A stretch of 64,000 nucleotides of DNA from assembly GCF_033568475.1 (NCBI RefSeq), contig NC_133121.1, positions 130,108,375 to 130,172,374 on the forward strand, in the 5' to 3' direction. Shown here one piece after another: positions 28,101-36,262 of this stretch; within the stretch, counting starts at the first letter, position 1; each line of letters begins with the position of its first letter. Both the position numbers and the translations under genes were made by a program. This DNA is from Henckelia pumila (Eukaryota > Streptophyta > Magnoliopsida > Lamiales > Gesneriaceae). The notes beneath the pieces were generated by a model. It was not told the origin of the DNA. It did not search any database and saw nothing but the letters and a program-made list of their open reading frames with translations.

Positions 28101-29501
28101 CGACCCAATTATAAAGTCAACATGGTCCAGCCCGATAAGCTTTCATTCATCAGTCTGATCTGCTCTCGCACTTCGATCTGCATCGATCTGCCTTCAAGCT
28201 TCCAGCTTTACGAAAACTCCATCTGACTTGTAACCAAGTCACAATACTCGAGCAATCTATTTGCATGAACTCATCCGAAGACTCATCTGACCATCACATC
28301 GATCTGATCCCAATATTCGATCTCGCCATGAACTCATCTGATCACCGAGCTCATCTGATCTGTACTATTCGATCCGATCTCTTTTCTATTCACATTCAAT
28401 CTGATAGAAGCATACTTCAAGAAAAATTGTAGTACATACATTATTATAAGAGACATCCTTAATGACTAGATTCATTTTTTCATTTCTATTATATTCTCAC
28501 TTGGGGTGGTTTCATATATTATCCATATCGGGTGTCGTTACATGATGTTGGTTTTGTGATTAAAGTGTACTATGCCATTTGAAAAGGTCATATTTCTTTA
28601 TATAGATGTCGTTTCCCTTGCAATCACTCTTAACCTACTAAGTCATCTTTACAATCTGTTGCAGGCTGCAAGCATTGTGTCTTCAAGTATACAGCCTCTT
28701 CACATGTTATCTTTGCTGGTGAGTTTGAACTGATCATCTCCTTCATTCTTCATAATCCATTTCAAAAATTAAAAACCCAATGTTTCTGAGGATTCAATAT
28801 ATATATTATGGTGCCCATTAATGCGACAGAAATATGTTGAGGAAAAAATGGGTCCAGAAGAGTCGCTAGCGTGGGCTCAATTGCACATAGAAAACGGCTT
28901 TCTCGGTACCTTCTTGCACTATACATTTCAAACCTTAGTTAAAAGAAAGTGACATATATAAGCGTGTTCATATATATATATTCAGCTCTTGAGAAGCTAT
29001 TGAAGGATTATGCTGGCAAATACGCCACAGGAAACTGCATCTATATGGTATTTTGTTTGATATTATCTTCGTATTTAGTTCTGAATCTATCTACATGTCC
29101 CAGAGCTGTTGATTAGAGGAAAAACGACATGCATGCTACGTCACATAAGTTTGATCGTGCCAAGGATGCGTTGTTTAGTAAATTCTATGTCAATTATTAA
29201 CTCGTGACTACGTGCGATATATCTGCAGGCTGATGTATTTTTGGCTCCACAAATCGCAGTAGCTACCACGCGGTTTAAAATTGATATGGTACGTACATGT
29301 CAGTGTGTTGGCCGGCCAAATATATATTCTTCGAGATGCTTGTTTTGTTGATCTTTTGTAGTTTGTTGTAAGAGTATTTGATGCATGCAGTCCAAGTTCC
29401 CGGTTTTGAATATGATATACGAAGCATGCAGAAGGTTACCAGAGTTCCAAGCTTCTTTGCCAGATAGACAACCTGATGCTGGGCCATCCTCTACCAAATA
29501 G
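7120..29501 (+). CDS. GSTZ1: Glutathione S-transferase zeta / maleylacetoacetate isomerase
   Basis: Zeta-class GST, a cytosolic enzyme isomerising maleylacetoacetate to fumarylacetoacetate with glutathione in tyrosine breakdown. Ten exons with GT-AG borders keep one frame: 7120-7137, 7211-7313, 7463-7519, 8050-8135, 8265-8336, 28665-28718, 28830-28905, 28986-29047, 29229-29288 and 29391-29501 (699 nt, 232 aa, close to the usual 220-230). The zeta motif SSCSWRVR is at residues 27-34. The thioredoxin-fold part ends near residue 90, and the helical domain includes [14 protein letters not shown] and [16 protein letters not shown]. The start codon is chosen because the 18-nt first exon gives a normal N-terminus and splices in frame. 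Intron 5 is 20,328 bp, enlarged by a Copia element with two further elements nested in it; every exon is intact, so the gene is probably still functional. Whether the long intron is efficiently removed is unknown. Confidence 0.95.
8542..9029 (-). repeat. Copia 3' LTR, distal part
   Basis: First 488 bp on the plus strand of the 3' LTR. It is interrupted after CGGCC by the Gypsy element and continues at 23262-23578. Confidence 0.92.
9030..11062 (-). repeat. Gypsy 3' LTR
   Basis: 2,033 bp, TG to CA on the plus strand. It contains short open frames that recur in the other LTR and are not genes. Confidence 0.94.
11063..11078 (-). other. Gypsy polypurine tract
   Basis: The minus strand reads TTAGAGGGGGAGAAA directly before the 3' LTR. 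Confidence 0.8.
11140..15915 (-). pseudogene. Gypsy gag-pol region
   Basis: From 15915 leftward: gag ([20 protein letters not shown]), zinc knuckle [14 protein letters not shown], protease ([13 protein letters not shown]), reverse transcriptase ([15 protein letters not shown]), RNase H ([15 protein letters not shown]), integrase zinc region ([21 protein letters not shown]) and core ([24 protein letters not shown]), then a C-terminal chromodomain-like part ([30 protein letters not shown]). The C-terminal part points to the Tekay/Del chromovirus branch. The region is nearly intact with about one break. Confidence 0.92.
16159..16170 (-). other. Gypsy primer-binding site (initiator tRNA-Met)
   Basis: TGGTATCAGAGC on the minus strand lies two bases inside the 5' LTR start at 16173. 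Confidence 0.85.
16173..16308 (-). repeat. Gypsy 5' LTR, first part
   Basis: 136 bp, cut after GACAT by the nested gag-only element. It continues at 21360. Confidence 0.92.
16309..17695 (-). repeat. 3' LTR of the gag-only element
   Basis: Begins TGACCGGCTAAATC and ends TTATCA on the plus strand. A CGCGCG-rich tract lies at about 17255-17360. Confidence 0.92.
17696..17733 (-). other. 3' polypurine tract with adjoining hairpin of the gag-only element
   Basis: On the minus strand, an 8-bp stem (CTTGCTCG / CGAGCAAG, 17714-17733) with loop AGGG is followed by TAAGTATGGGGGTGT and then the 3' LTR. Confidence 0.75.
18646..18685 (-). other. Second, internal polypurine-tract-plus-hairpin module
   Basis: On the minus strand, an 8-bp stem (AAGCATTG / CAATGCTT, 18666-18685) with loop AGGG is followed by TAAGTATGGGGGGGTAG. 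It is the same layout as the 3' module, but the stem sequence is different. It could be a central polypurine tract. Confidence 0.6.
18936..19847 (-). CDS. Gag-like protein of the non-autonomous LTR element
   Basis: About 303 residues from the methionine at 19847. The N-terminal part resembles the Gypsy retrotransposon gag core ([40 protein letters not shown]). A coiled-coil segment follows ([20 protein letters not shown]) and then an acidic stretch. There is no zinc knuckle. An upstream methionine at 20084 lies inside the LTR and would add a hydrophobic, AT-derived N-terminus, so I reject it. The frame looks whole. It presumably forms particles with help from another element. Confidence 0.7.
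   Translation of the reverse strand: MDHHQVFTRFGQQYLEPFYAVWGRFNDLANRFRCHKFSSYTLTQFFYGGLDEITRSWVDYGALATGSQLFRRDEDSAMHLLNDMADFDYHWHCDPSLQGWSHQYPPDINSKNFANQPPEHQEECIGRSEDYVAQLENLVRQQTESNQFLESRISLLDEQIALLREPILEICQESEITEPEHEEIIFEESSCEDEPNVIVEEEEPFKDTYFTSSMVIPCTLLEDFFLPLTPPPQYYIIFELQPRIRVSFQRKNFMPSTVGPTSLNCKYHAKLEGEEIQNPYVESYDSYYGRQPLFDGGFCIVGL
19981..19998 (-). other. Primer-binding site of the gag-only element
   Basis: TGGCGCCGTTGCCGGGGA on the minus strand lies a few bases inside the 5' LTR. This sequence is a common primer-binding site of plant Gypsy elements. Confidence 0.75.
20005..21354 (-). repeat. 5' LTR of the gag-only element
   Basis: Near-identical to 16309-17695 except for a shorter CGCGCG tract at about 20950-21015. 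Confidence 0.92.
21360..23256 (-). repeat. Gypsy 5' LTR, second part
   Basis: 1,897 bp. With 16173-16308 it totals 2,033 bp, the same length as the other LTR. Confidence 0.93.
23262..23578 (-). repeat. Copia 3' LTR, proximal part
   Basis: The remaining 317 bp of the 3' LTR, ending TTCAACA next to the polypurine tract. With 8542-9029 it adds up to exactly 805 bp, matching the other LTR. Confidence 0.92.
23579..23590 (-). other. Copia polypurine tract
   Basis: On the minus strand AAGGTGGAGATT directly precedes the 3' LTR, the usual plus-strand primer position. Confidence 0.7.
23630..27585 (-). pseudogene. Copia gag-pol region
   Basis: Reading right to left: gag of the UBN2 type ([15 protein letters not shown]) from 27585; CCHC knuckle [14 protein letters not shown] near 26880; protease DSGCSFS near 26720; integrase zinc region and core ([45 protein letters not shown]); reverse transcriptase with [11 protein letters not shown] near 24600; RNase H ending near 23635. 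The Copia order (integrase before reverse transcriptase) and these motifs resemble TNT1-94. It is broken at several points. Confidence 0.88.
27600..27615 (-). other. Copia primer-binding site
   Basis: TGGCGCCGTCTGTGGG on the minus strand lies two bases inside the 5' LTR, the normal place for a primer-binding site. I do not assign the tRNA. Confidence 0.65.
27618..28422 (-). repeat. Copia 5' LTR
   Basis: This 805-bp repeat begins TGTTAGAAATC on the plus strand and ends TTCAAGA, where the canonical CA has become GA. It pairs with the split LTR at 8542-9029 and 23262-23578. Confidence 0.92.
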
Positions 29502-29545
29502 TTAACTGGGAAGAAATTGATCGTTTCGATTTTTATTCTTTGTAA

Positions 29546-29551
29546 AATAAA
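29546..29551 (+). promoter_or_regulatory. Likely polyadenylation signal of GSTZ1
   Basis: AATAAA lies 45 bases past the GSTZ1 stop codon. The sequence from 29502 to about 29740 is otherwise AT-rich 3' UTR and flank. Confidence 0.45.
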
Positions 29552-29753
29552 ATGTGGAAGAATGGTTCATACAGACAAAATAATTATATTTTCAATCATT
29601 AATTTTCTCGTAAATTGGCATTTTTGTATACCATAAATTTTTCTCATTCATTTAAATCCTCGATGTGGCATGAGATCGACTCTTCGGACAACTAATTAAG
29701 TTTGATATATGAGGACCCTTAAAAATTTCTATAAAATTTTCATATTTATAAAT

Positions 29754-30946
29754 GGGATAATTCTCAATTTGATCTCTCATTTTAGACCACTTTTTTGATT
29801 TGGTCTCCCGTTTTTTCATTGACCCAATTTAGTCCTTCGTTTTTCATCGAGTTTCCGCAATTCGTCGATCCGTCCAATTAAACGTTAAAACTAACGGGCT
29901 TTAGCTACTTAGCCCATTCAAACTTTACTTCGCACATCTCCAACCCGTCAAACCCATCTTCATCAATTTCTCTTTCTCTTAGACGCTATAAACCTAATCT
30001 ACTCTACTCCCTTGTTTCTCTTGTTTTGTGGTGGCCCATCAGCGTCCAAATGCAACGGTGCCCCTATTCCGGCAGCTTAGGGTTCGAGATTCAAATTATT
30101 TGATTCTCTCTCTGCTCGTGGATTGACTTGGTGTTGTGATTTGGATCAATTTTTGCGTCGGATCGAGGCTCTTTTTAGATCGAATCTACACTTGTTTTCT
30201 CCTATTTTGGGCTCTTGATTTCTGCTGCGCAGTGGTATCGAGAGTTCAATTTTTTTTGGTGAAAAATTCGACTGGCTGGACATGTGAGCTGTTGCGCTCT
30301 ATTCTTATCCGATCTGTGACTGGTCTTCGATGGGCTGTGGGAGCTGCTCGAACAAAGGTGTAATCGAACATGTGGTCTCAAACTTCACCCTACAAAGTAT
30401 TATTCCACATCATTCCACGGCATCAAAATGCGAAGCAGACTTTGAATATGTAGAAAAACATCTTAGCTTAACATAGAATCCAGTTCTTGCTTCACATATA
30501 CAGCCCCCGGCTACACATTTTAGTCGATCCATCATTAAAAATGGTTTCACGATCCATCATTAAAAATGGTTACACCAGTTATTCTACACTACGAAAAGAG
30601 CACAATTCACAAAATGAAAACAAAATAAATGATACTTACGAAGTGGCAAGCAATGATTCTAGGAAACAAGGAAGCCACGAGTTGAAGATGGGTTGACCGG
30701 AAACTCTGTAAAACCAGCTTGGGTTGAAGGGAAATTGATGAAGATTGGTTGAGCGGTTGGAGAGGTGAGAAGTAAAGTTTGAATGGGCTAAGTAGGTAAA
30801 GCCCGTTAATTTTAACGTTGAATTGGACGGATGGACCAACTGCAGAAAGACGCTGCAAAATGTACGACTAAATTGGGTCAATAAAAAAACTGAGGACCAA
30901 ATCAGGAAAATGACCTAAAAGGAGGGACCAAATTTGAAATTATCTC
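29754..30946. mobile_element. Mutator-like DNA transposon, non-autonomous
   Basis: The 1,193-bp element has degenerate terminal inverted repeats of about 240 bp, beginning GGGATAATTCTCAATTTG on the left and GAGATAATTTCAAATTTG on the right (reverse complement). It is flanked by the 10-bp direct repeat ATTTATAAAT (29744-29753, 30947-30956). Long TIRs and a 9-11-bp duplication fit Mutator-like elements. No transposase is present. The middle (about 29990-30480) is less AT-rich than the flanks and could be captured host sequence, but I recognise no gene. Confidence 0.75.
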
Positions 30947-30960
30947 ATTTATAAATTATT

Positions 30961-31247
30961 GGAAAAATTTCAATTTTGGTCCGGTATGTTTGTCACTTTG
31001 CGATTTCGGTCTTCTATATATTTTTCAGATTCAGTTTTAGTCATGCATGTTTTGATTTTTGACAATTTTAGTCATTTTTCTTCGAAAATGCTTATTAACA
31101 CCGCACACGTCAGCTCCACATCAGCACTGTATTGGTGTCATATCAATGCCACATCAAAAAAATAACTAAAATTCAACTGAAATCTGAAAACATAAGTAAC
31201 CGAAATCACAAAATGACAAATATATTGGACCAAAAAGCAATTTTTCC
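30961..31247. mobile_element. Foldback MITE, copy 1 (Mutator-like)
   Basis: 287 bp with long imperfect inverted repeats, GGAAAAATTTCAATTTTGG at the left and GGAAAAATTGCTTTTTGG at the right (reverse complement). Flanked by TAAATTATT (30952-30960) and TAAATTACT (31248-31256), a 9-bp duplication with one mismatch. A second family member is at 52743-53038. Confidence 0.75.
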
Positions 31248-31436
31248 TAAATTACTCTATATATAAACATTACATCAAAAGAATTTAATGTTTTCCATAG
31301 ATGTTGGGATAAATAATTAAACTCGTATAAGATTGACCATTATAATGATATCATCAATGTATTCCAATCAAAATAATATATTATAAAACTAGCTAATAAC
31401 CTAACTTCTAAAATTGTTCATTATAATTCGGGGACA
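31248..31436. other. AT-rich spacer, nothing recognised
   Basis: No gene or element is seen. Its last 30 bases (from about 31406) are repeated at about 31671. Confidence 0.4.
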
Positions 31437-31464
31437 ATATATATATATATATATATATATATAG

Positions 31465-31613
31465 AGTTCTTTTATGGTGCCCAACTCATATGCCCAACTC
31501 CATGCCCACCATGTACAATATGTGAGTTGACCAACATTATTTAGGAGTTGACTTATCACATATTGTACATGGTGGGCATGAAGTTGGGCATATAGAGTTG
31601 GGCACCATAAAAG

Positions 31614-31617
<4 letters not shown>
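31465..31617. mobile_element. Palindromic MITE inside a TA microsatellite
   Basis: Near-perfect inverted repeats of about 70 bp (AGTTCTTTTATGGTGCCCAA on both arms) around a short loop. It lies between two (TA)n tracts at 31437-31462 and 31618-31647. Insertion into TA repeats hides the target duplication. About 40 bp of flanking sequence occurs on both sides (31406-31445 and 31671-31710). Confidence 0.7.
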
Positions 31618-31647
<30 letters not shown>

Positions 31648-31701
31648 TGACCTATATGATCTTGGTGATCACTTCTAAAATTGTTCACTATAATTCGGCG
31701 A

Positions 31702-31753
<52 letters not shown>
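31618..31753. repeat. (TA)n microsatellites
   Basis: TA tracts at 31618-31647 and about 31706-31753, separated by a copy of the sequence that also precedes the MITE. Confidence 0.9.
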
Positions 31754-31756
<3 letters not shown>

Positions 31757-32227
31757 TAATTTTTGGGTCCCTTGGTTATAAACCTAGGAAGTGGTCTCGC
31801 CTCAGATCTGGCATTGCACACTTACATATCGATCTCATTAACATTTTGTTTTTCATATCATCATTAATGGCCGTGGAAGTGATGTTCCGATAACAAATCA
31901 CTATTTACAAATCTCTTCGAATAAAATAAAATAAAATCACTATTTAAAACTAATCTTTTGAGTTTGAGATAGTTAATTTTAGTGAGGTACTGAGGTGTGT
32001 ACGATACTTGATTTTTAAACATATATATTGTATTTGTAAATACAAAATAAAAGGAAATCTCCATACATAGAACAAATGCAGCATTGGAAGATGGGAGAGG
32101 GGGGTTGTGGGATTTGAAAATAACAATAACATTCATACTTTTGTTATAACATGAAAGAAACGACAATCATAAACAAATAATAAACAATATCATCTTATAC
32201 TTGTTATTGTTCAAATTGTAGATATAA
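31754..32227. other. Intergenic, 3' side of the reductase gene
   Basis: AT-rich sequence with no recognisable gene. The right part should be the 3' UTR of the minus-strand reductase gene. Confidence 0.4.
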
Positions 32228-33668
32228 CTACTTGAGAAGGCCCTTTTGTTTGCAGGATTCAATGGCTCCATCAAACATTTCTTCAAGCCCATTCTCATAT
32301 TTGAATCCTGTTTCCAATAGCTTCTTCGATGAAAGTCCAGACACTTTAAATGTTGGCACATCTTTCCACGAACTGCATATATTATATCTTTCAATTTTAC
32401 ATAGATACATACATATATATGAATATAAAACGGAGATGAATTATTAAATAAACTTACTCAGGAGTGGGCATTTGAAAGTGGGGATATCTGGAAGATAAAA
32501 ATTCAGATAATTGATGAATCTTGAATTCAAGAGCAGAGCAAATGTATCTACCCTTGGCTTTTGGGTACTCGAAAAGATAAATATGGGCTCTAGCCACATC
32601 ATCCACATGAACTAAACTACTGTCCATGAGCATCGGATAATGACTTTTGTCACCTACAAAAAGTAGAAAAAAATCTTCTTAATTCTGTTACAAACTGCTT
32701 GCAATATACGGGAAATTCTATGCTGCATCTGGAGTAACACTTCCGATGTTTTTGCACGAGATGATATATCAATTCATAAAAAAAACGTGTAGTTTTTTTC
32801 TCCGCTCCGCTGTAGCATAGAATCTCCCAGCATATATATATATATAGAAGTATAAAGAATGGATGGATAACGTAATGCGTACCGAAGATCAACGCCATGG
32901 ATATGTCGACTGTGTCGGGGATCTTAGGACAGATGAAAGGGCCTGTAACCCATGTAGGATTCAAGATCACGACATCTAGCCCTTTCTCCTCGGCGAATTC
33001 TTGGGCGGCTCTCTCGGCCAAGGTCTTGGTCACAATGTAGGGCCCCGCGAAAGCTTTCACGCTCCTGACGAGTTCCACGTCGGTCCAGCAACTTTCGTCG
33101 ATGATATCGGTGGCAGCATTATTAATTTTGGTGAAGGCCACAGCCGAGATGCTCGACGTGTACACGACCCGTTTGACGGTTTTCGAGTCGAGGCACGACT
33201 GCAGAATGGCCCGCACCCCGTTCACGACCCGTTTGATCTTTGTTTCCTCGGGTTCTTTCTCCTCGAAGTCTAGCGGGTGGGCCATGTGGAAGACTCCGGT
33301 GCACCCTTCCAGGGCCGCACCGAAGCTTTCGGGGTTGTCGAGATCGGCGTTGTATATGTTCAGCCTCTCCTTTGCTCCGGGGAGGGTTGTCAGGTAGCTG
33401 ATGTCCCTTTTCTTATCTGCAAACGTACACTTACATATGTATATTAATCAGTAAACTCGAATTTTTAAGGAAAAGCCAAGAAGTGCATAAGATAGTCTTC
33501 GATCCGCAAAAAAAATAAAAAAGAATCATATATAGACTGGCCTGGATCCATCCTTATAGTTGCATTGACGGAATAGCCATCTTCGAGAAGCCTTTTGACA
33601 GTCCAAGATCCAAGAAAACCTGTTGCACCAGTCACGCATATTCTACCCTTTTTTATTTCCTCTCCCAT
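32228..33668 (-). CDS. Vestitone-reductase-like NADPH-dependent reductase (SDR, DFR superfamily)
   Basis: An extended short-chain dehydrogenase of the dihydroflavonol reductase superfamily, closest in my memory to vestitone reductase-like proteins; the substrate is unknown. Four exons: 33668-33542, 33416-32883, 32653-32458, 32372-32228 (1,002 nt, 333 aa, normal for the family). The Rossmann motif TGATGFLG is at residues 13-20 and R39 sits where NADPH's 2'-phosphate is bound. YTSS is at 128-131 and the catalytic Y169-xxx-K173 (YIVTK) is present. The family's [15 protein letters not shown] lies in exon 3. Every exon joins in frame. Oddity: intron 1 begins with GC, not GT (CAG|GCCAGT), where the paralog at 52109-53914 has GT. 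GC-AG introns are a known minor class, so the gene is probably functional, perhaps less efficiently spliced. Confidence 0.92.
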
Positions 33669-35594
33669 TGATCTTTCTCCTTTTATTTAATTTATTTATT
33701 TTCTTTGAGTTTGAATACTTATGATTTGTATTAGCAAGAGCTAGAGCCATGCATGCGCTTAAATAAGCTCCAAATTGCAGGTAGGGGGCCGTGCATTTTG
33801 GGTCTAGATTTCATCTTCCCCAGCTGCATCCATTAATGAAAATATAATTATTTTGAATAGTTTAATCAAGAAATTAAAGAACCCTATTTTAATTTGCTCC
33901 CATAAAAAAAAACACACAAACTTGTACCACACATTGTCATATATCAATTTTGTGAAACATATTTTAAACCCGACTCATCCAAAAATATTGCAATATTTCA
34001 CTTGAATAATAATAGTACGTACCTGCTCCTAAATTCCTAATGGACATGTCAGCGTTAAGTACCTGTCTTTTTTCCCATGACTCATAAGTCAGATGTGCGT
34101 TAATGTCTAGTTATGTGTATTAAATGCATGGTTGGAAATAATTAAACTTAATTGATGCTACAATTTGAGATATAAAATAATTAACCAATGAATGATTGAT
34201 TGGATTTTTTTTTTTTTGGGTAAATAAAGTTATGCATGTTCCTTATAAATTATACATAGGTTAGCTGGGAGACTACTTGCTCCCAAATTCCCAATTATAA
34301 ATTTATATACCTCGTCTTCTGAAAAAAGAAAAAACAAATTTTTATACACATGCTATATGCGCATTTTCAACGACCCAAGAGACAGGTAAGATATATAATT
34401 AATGACTGGGACATTTAATTTGCTCTCATTCACATATATGGGTGCGTATTAATCTTTTGTGGAGCTGCAGTCTAGAAATTATTAATTTTCAACAATCGAT
34501 AACCAAAATTTATAGTTACTTCTTCGATCATGAAATGGTATAGTATTAAATATTATCATTGCACTATATTTCGCGAGCTTGATTATTTTTGCGGGAGAAG
34601 GAAAAATCTTTTTTACATTTAATTAAAAAATATAATTTATATTGTACGATTCGATCATTCTTCCTAGGATGAGCATTGAGCCATTGACAACAAAATAACA
34701 TGTATCCATCATATATATAATTTTATTAAATAATTAAACTGCAATCGTACCATCATTAATGTGCTTTTCTATTACATTTTTTTTCTTGCCTATTATATAG
34801 TACTATTTTTATTCACATAGATTAAGAAAAATTATTGAGAAAACAAATTTTATACAAAATTTTTATTTTATCTCTATTTAATCTATTAAAAATAATTGCA
34901 CAATTTTTAAAATGTAGTTAATAGAAATATATTAGTATAGAAATTGTAAAAAATATTACTAAATATACCTATGGTATATGCTTATATATTTGACACAAAC
35001 AAAAAAAGAAATGTAGGTTATATACTTAGAAGGGAGGAATTATTTTTTTTCAAACTTCAACTAGCGATCAAAGTTATAATGAATTCAATTACCTATCATC
35101 GACTGGTCTAAGTTATGCTAGCTACTGATATTTTCACCAAAAGAAGACTAAAAAATGTAGTTTAAATAAGTAGGATGAAAAAAACATACATATTTAAAAA
35201 AGTCTTACCGGGCATAATTATGAGTGGATGCCGTTGAAAGATAATTGTCCATCTAAGTTTTTAAAAAAACAAAATTTATGTGTAGTTCAGTTGTTCTTCA
35301 AGATTTATTATTCTAAATTTTCTTATTGCACATGTGCCCAAGTGTAATTATATTTTTCATTAATTTTAAGTTTAAAATTAAATAATTTTAGACTTAAAAT
35401 TAAAAAAAAAATTGTCTTAAAATTAATGAAAAATATAATTACAATTGGGCATCACACATGTACGTTGGAAGAAAATTTAGACTTCTTTTTTTTTTTTTTT
35501 TTGGTTGTCAAAAGTATAAACTTAAATATTATGGTTTAATTATGGGTCATGACTCATGAGTTTGTCTATGCTAATGTAAGATTTTTATGTAAAT
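33669..35594. other. Intergenic region, promoter side of the reductase gene
   Basis: AT-rich. The first 150 bases should contain the promoter of the minus-strand reductase; a weak TATA-like TTATTTAAG is on the minus strand near 33760. I see no gene. A foldback element lies at 35312-35481, and a long T-tract follows near 35487-35502. Confidence 0.5.
35312..35481. repeat. Foldback/MITE-like palindrome
   Basis: Inverted repeats of about 60-70 bp start TCTAAATTTTCTT and end with the complementary AGAAAATTTAGA; the arms share a TAATTATATTTTTCATTAAT-like core. No clear target duplication, so the class is unknown. Confidence 0.6.
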
Positions 35595-36262
35595 TGTAAG
35601 GAAAATTTGAATTTAGTGAATGAATTGGAGTGAAAACTTGTTTTGGCTTGTCTCATATTGGAACAATTCCAATGTGTTTAACTCCATAAATAACCCAAAT
35701 TTGATTTATAGGATTGGGCCCTTAGGGCACCAGATGTTTTGTAAAGGGGCAAGACGTTAATCGATGCAACAAACACACGCGGTGGGGTGAGGTCTTATGA
35801 TCCGATTATTTTTTTTTGATAAATTTAGTTAAAAATAATATTTAATATTATTTTATTGCGCCCGAGCTGACAAATATTACCGCTCGAGCGCATCACGCCG
35901 TATGCGAGACAGAAGCGCAGCCTCTAAAAGTGGGCAACAGAACGTTTGCCGCTCGAGCGCTAAAAACTTACCGCTCGAGCGCGCCGTCTGTGTTCCGAAA
36001 AGTTACGACTTTTTTTGGGCTTTTTCTGTCATGAGTTGCATCCTTAGGCATAAGACATGTTATTTGGAGTCTTAGGCTATATATATGATTGATATAATGC
36101 AGAGAAATCATCTTGAACATCTGATAACATATATAAATGATACATCAGATTTGAGATTTTATGTAAAAATTCTCTCCACTCTCTCTCAAAGAAAGTTGTG
36201 ATTATTTTAGTTCGCTGAAATTCGAGATATTTTCTGTGCTGATATATCTCGTTCGCAAAGTC

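Larger units (their letters stand above)
8542..28422 (-). mobile_element. Copia LTR retrotransposon (TNT1-like), split by a nested Gypsy element
   Basis: The element sits in GSTZ1 intron 5, antisense to the gene. It has 805-bp LTRs: 27618-28422 (5') and 8542-9029 plus 23262-23578 (3', split by the Gypsy insertion). The target duplication AAAAT is at 8537-8541 and 28423-28427. Internal sequence lies at 23579-27617. Gag, zinc knuckle, protease, integrase, reverse transcriptase and RNase H occur in Copia order. The two LTRs differ at about 33 sites (about 4 percent by eye), roughly 1.5 My at 1.3e-8 per site per year. The coding region is broken in several places (at least five). Confidence 0.93.

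Noticed and set aside
29275-29497. Minus-strand open frames over the last GSTZ1 exons
   Set aside because: They are antisense shadows of GSTZ1 exons 9-10 and the intron between.
31401-31893. YIYIYI-type open frames
   Set aside because: They are translations of TA microsatellites.
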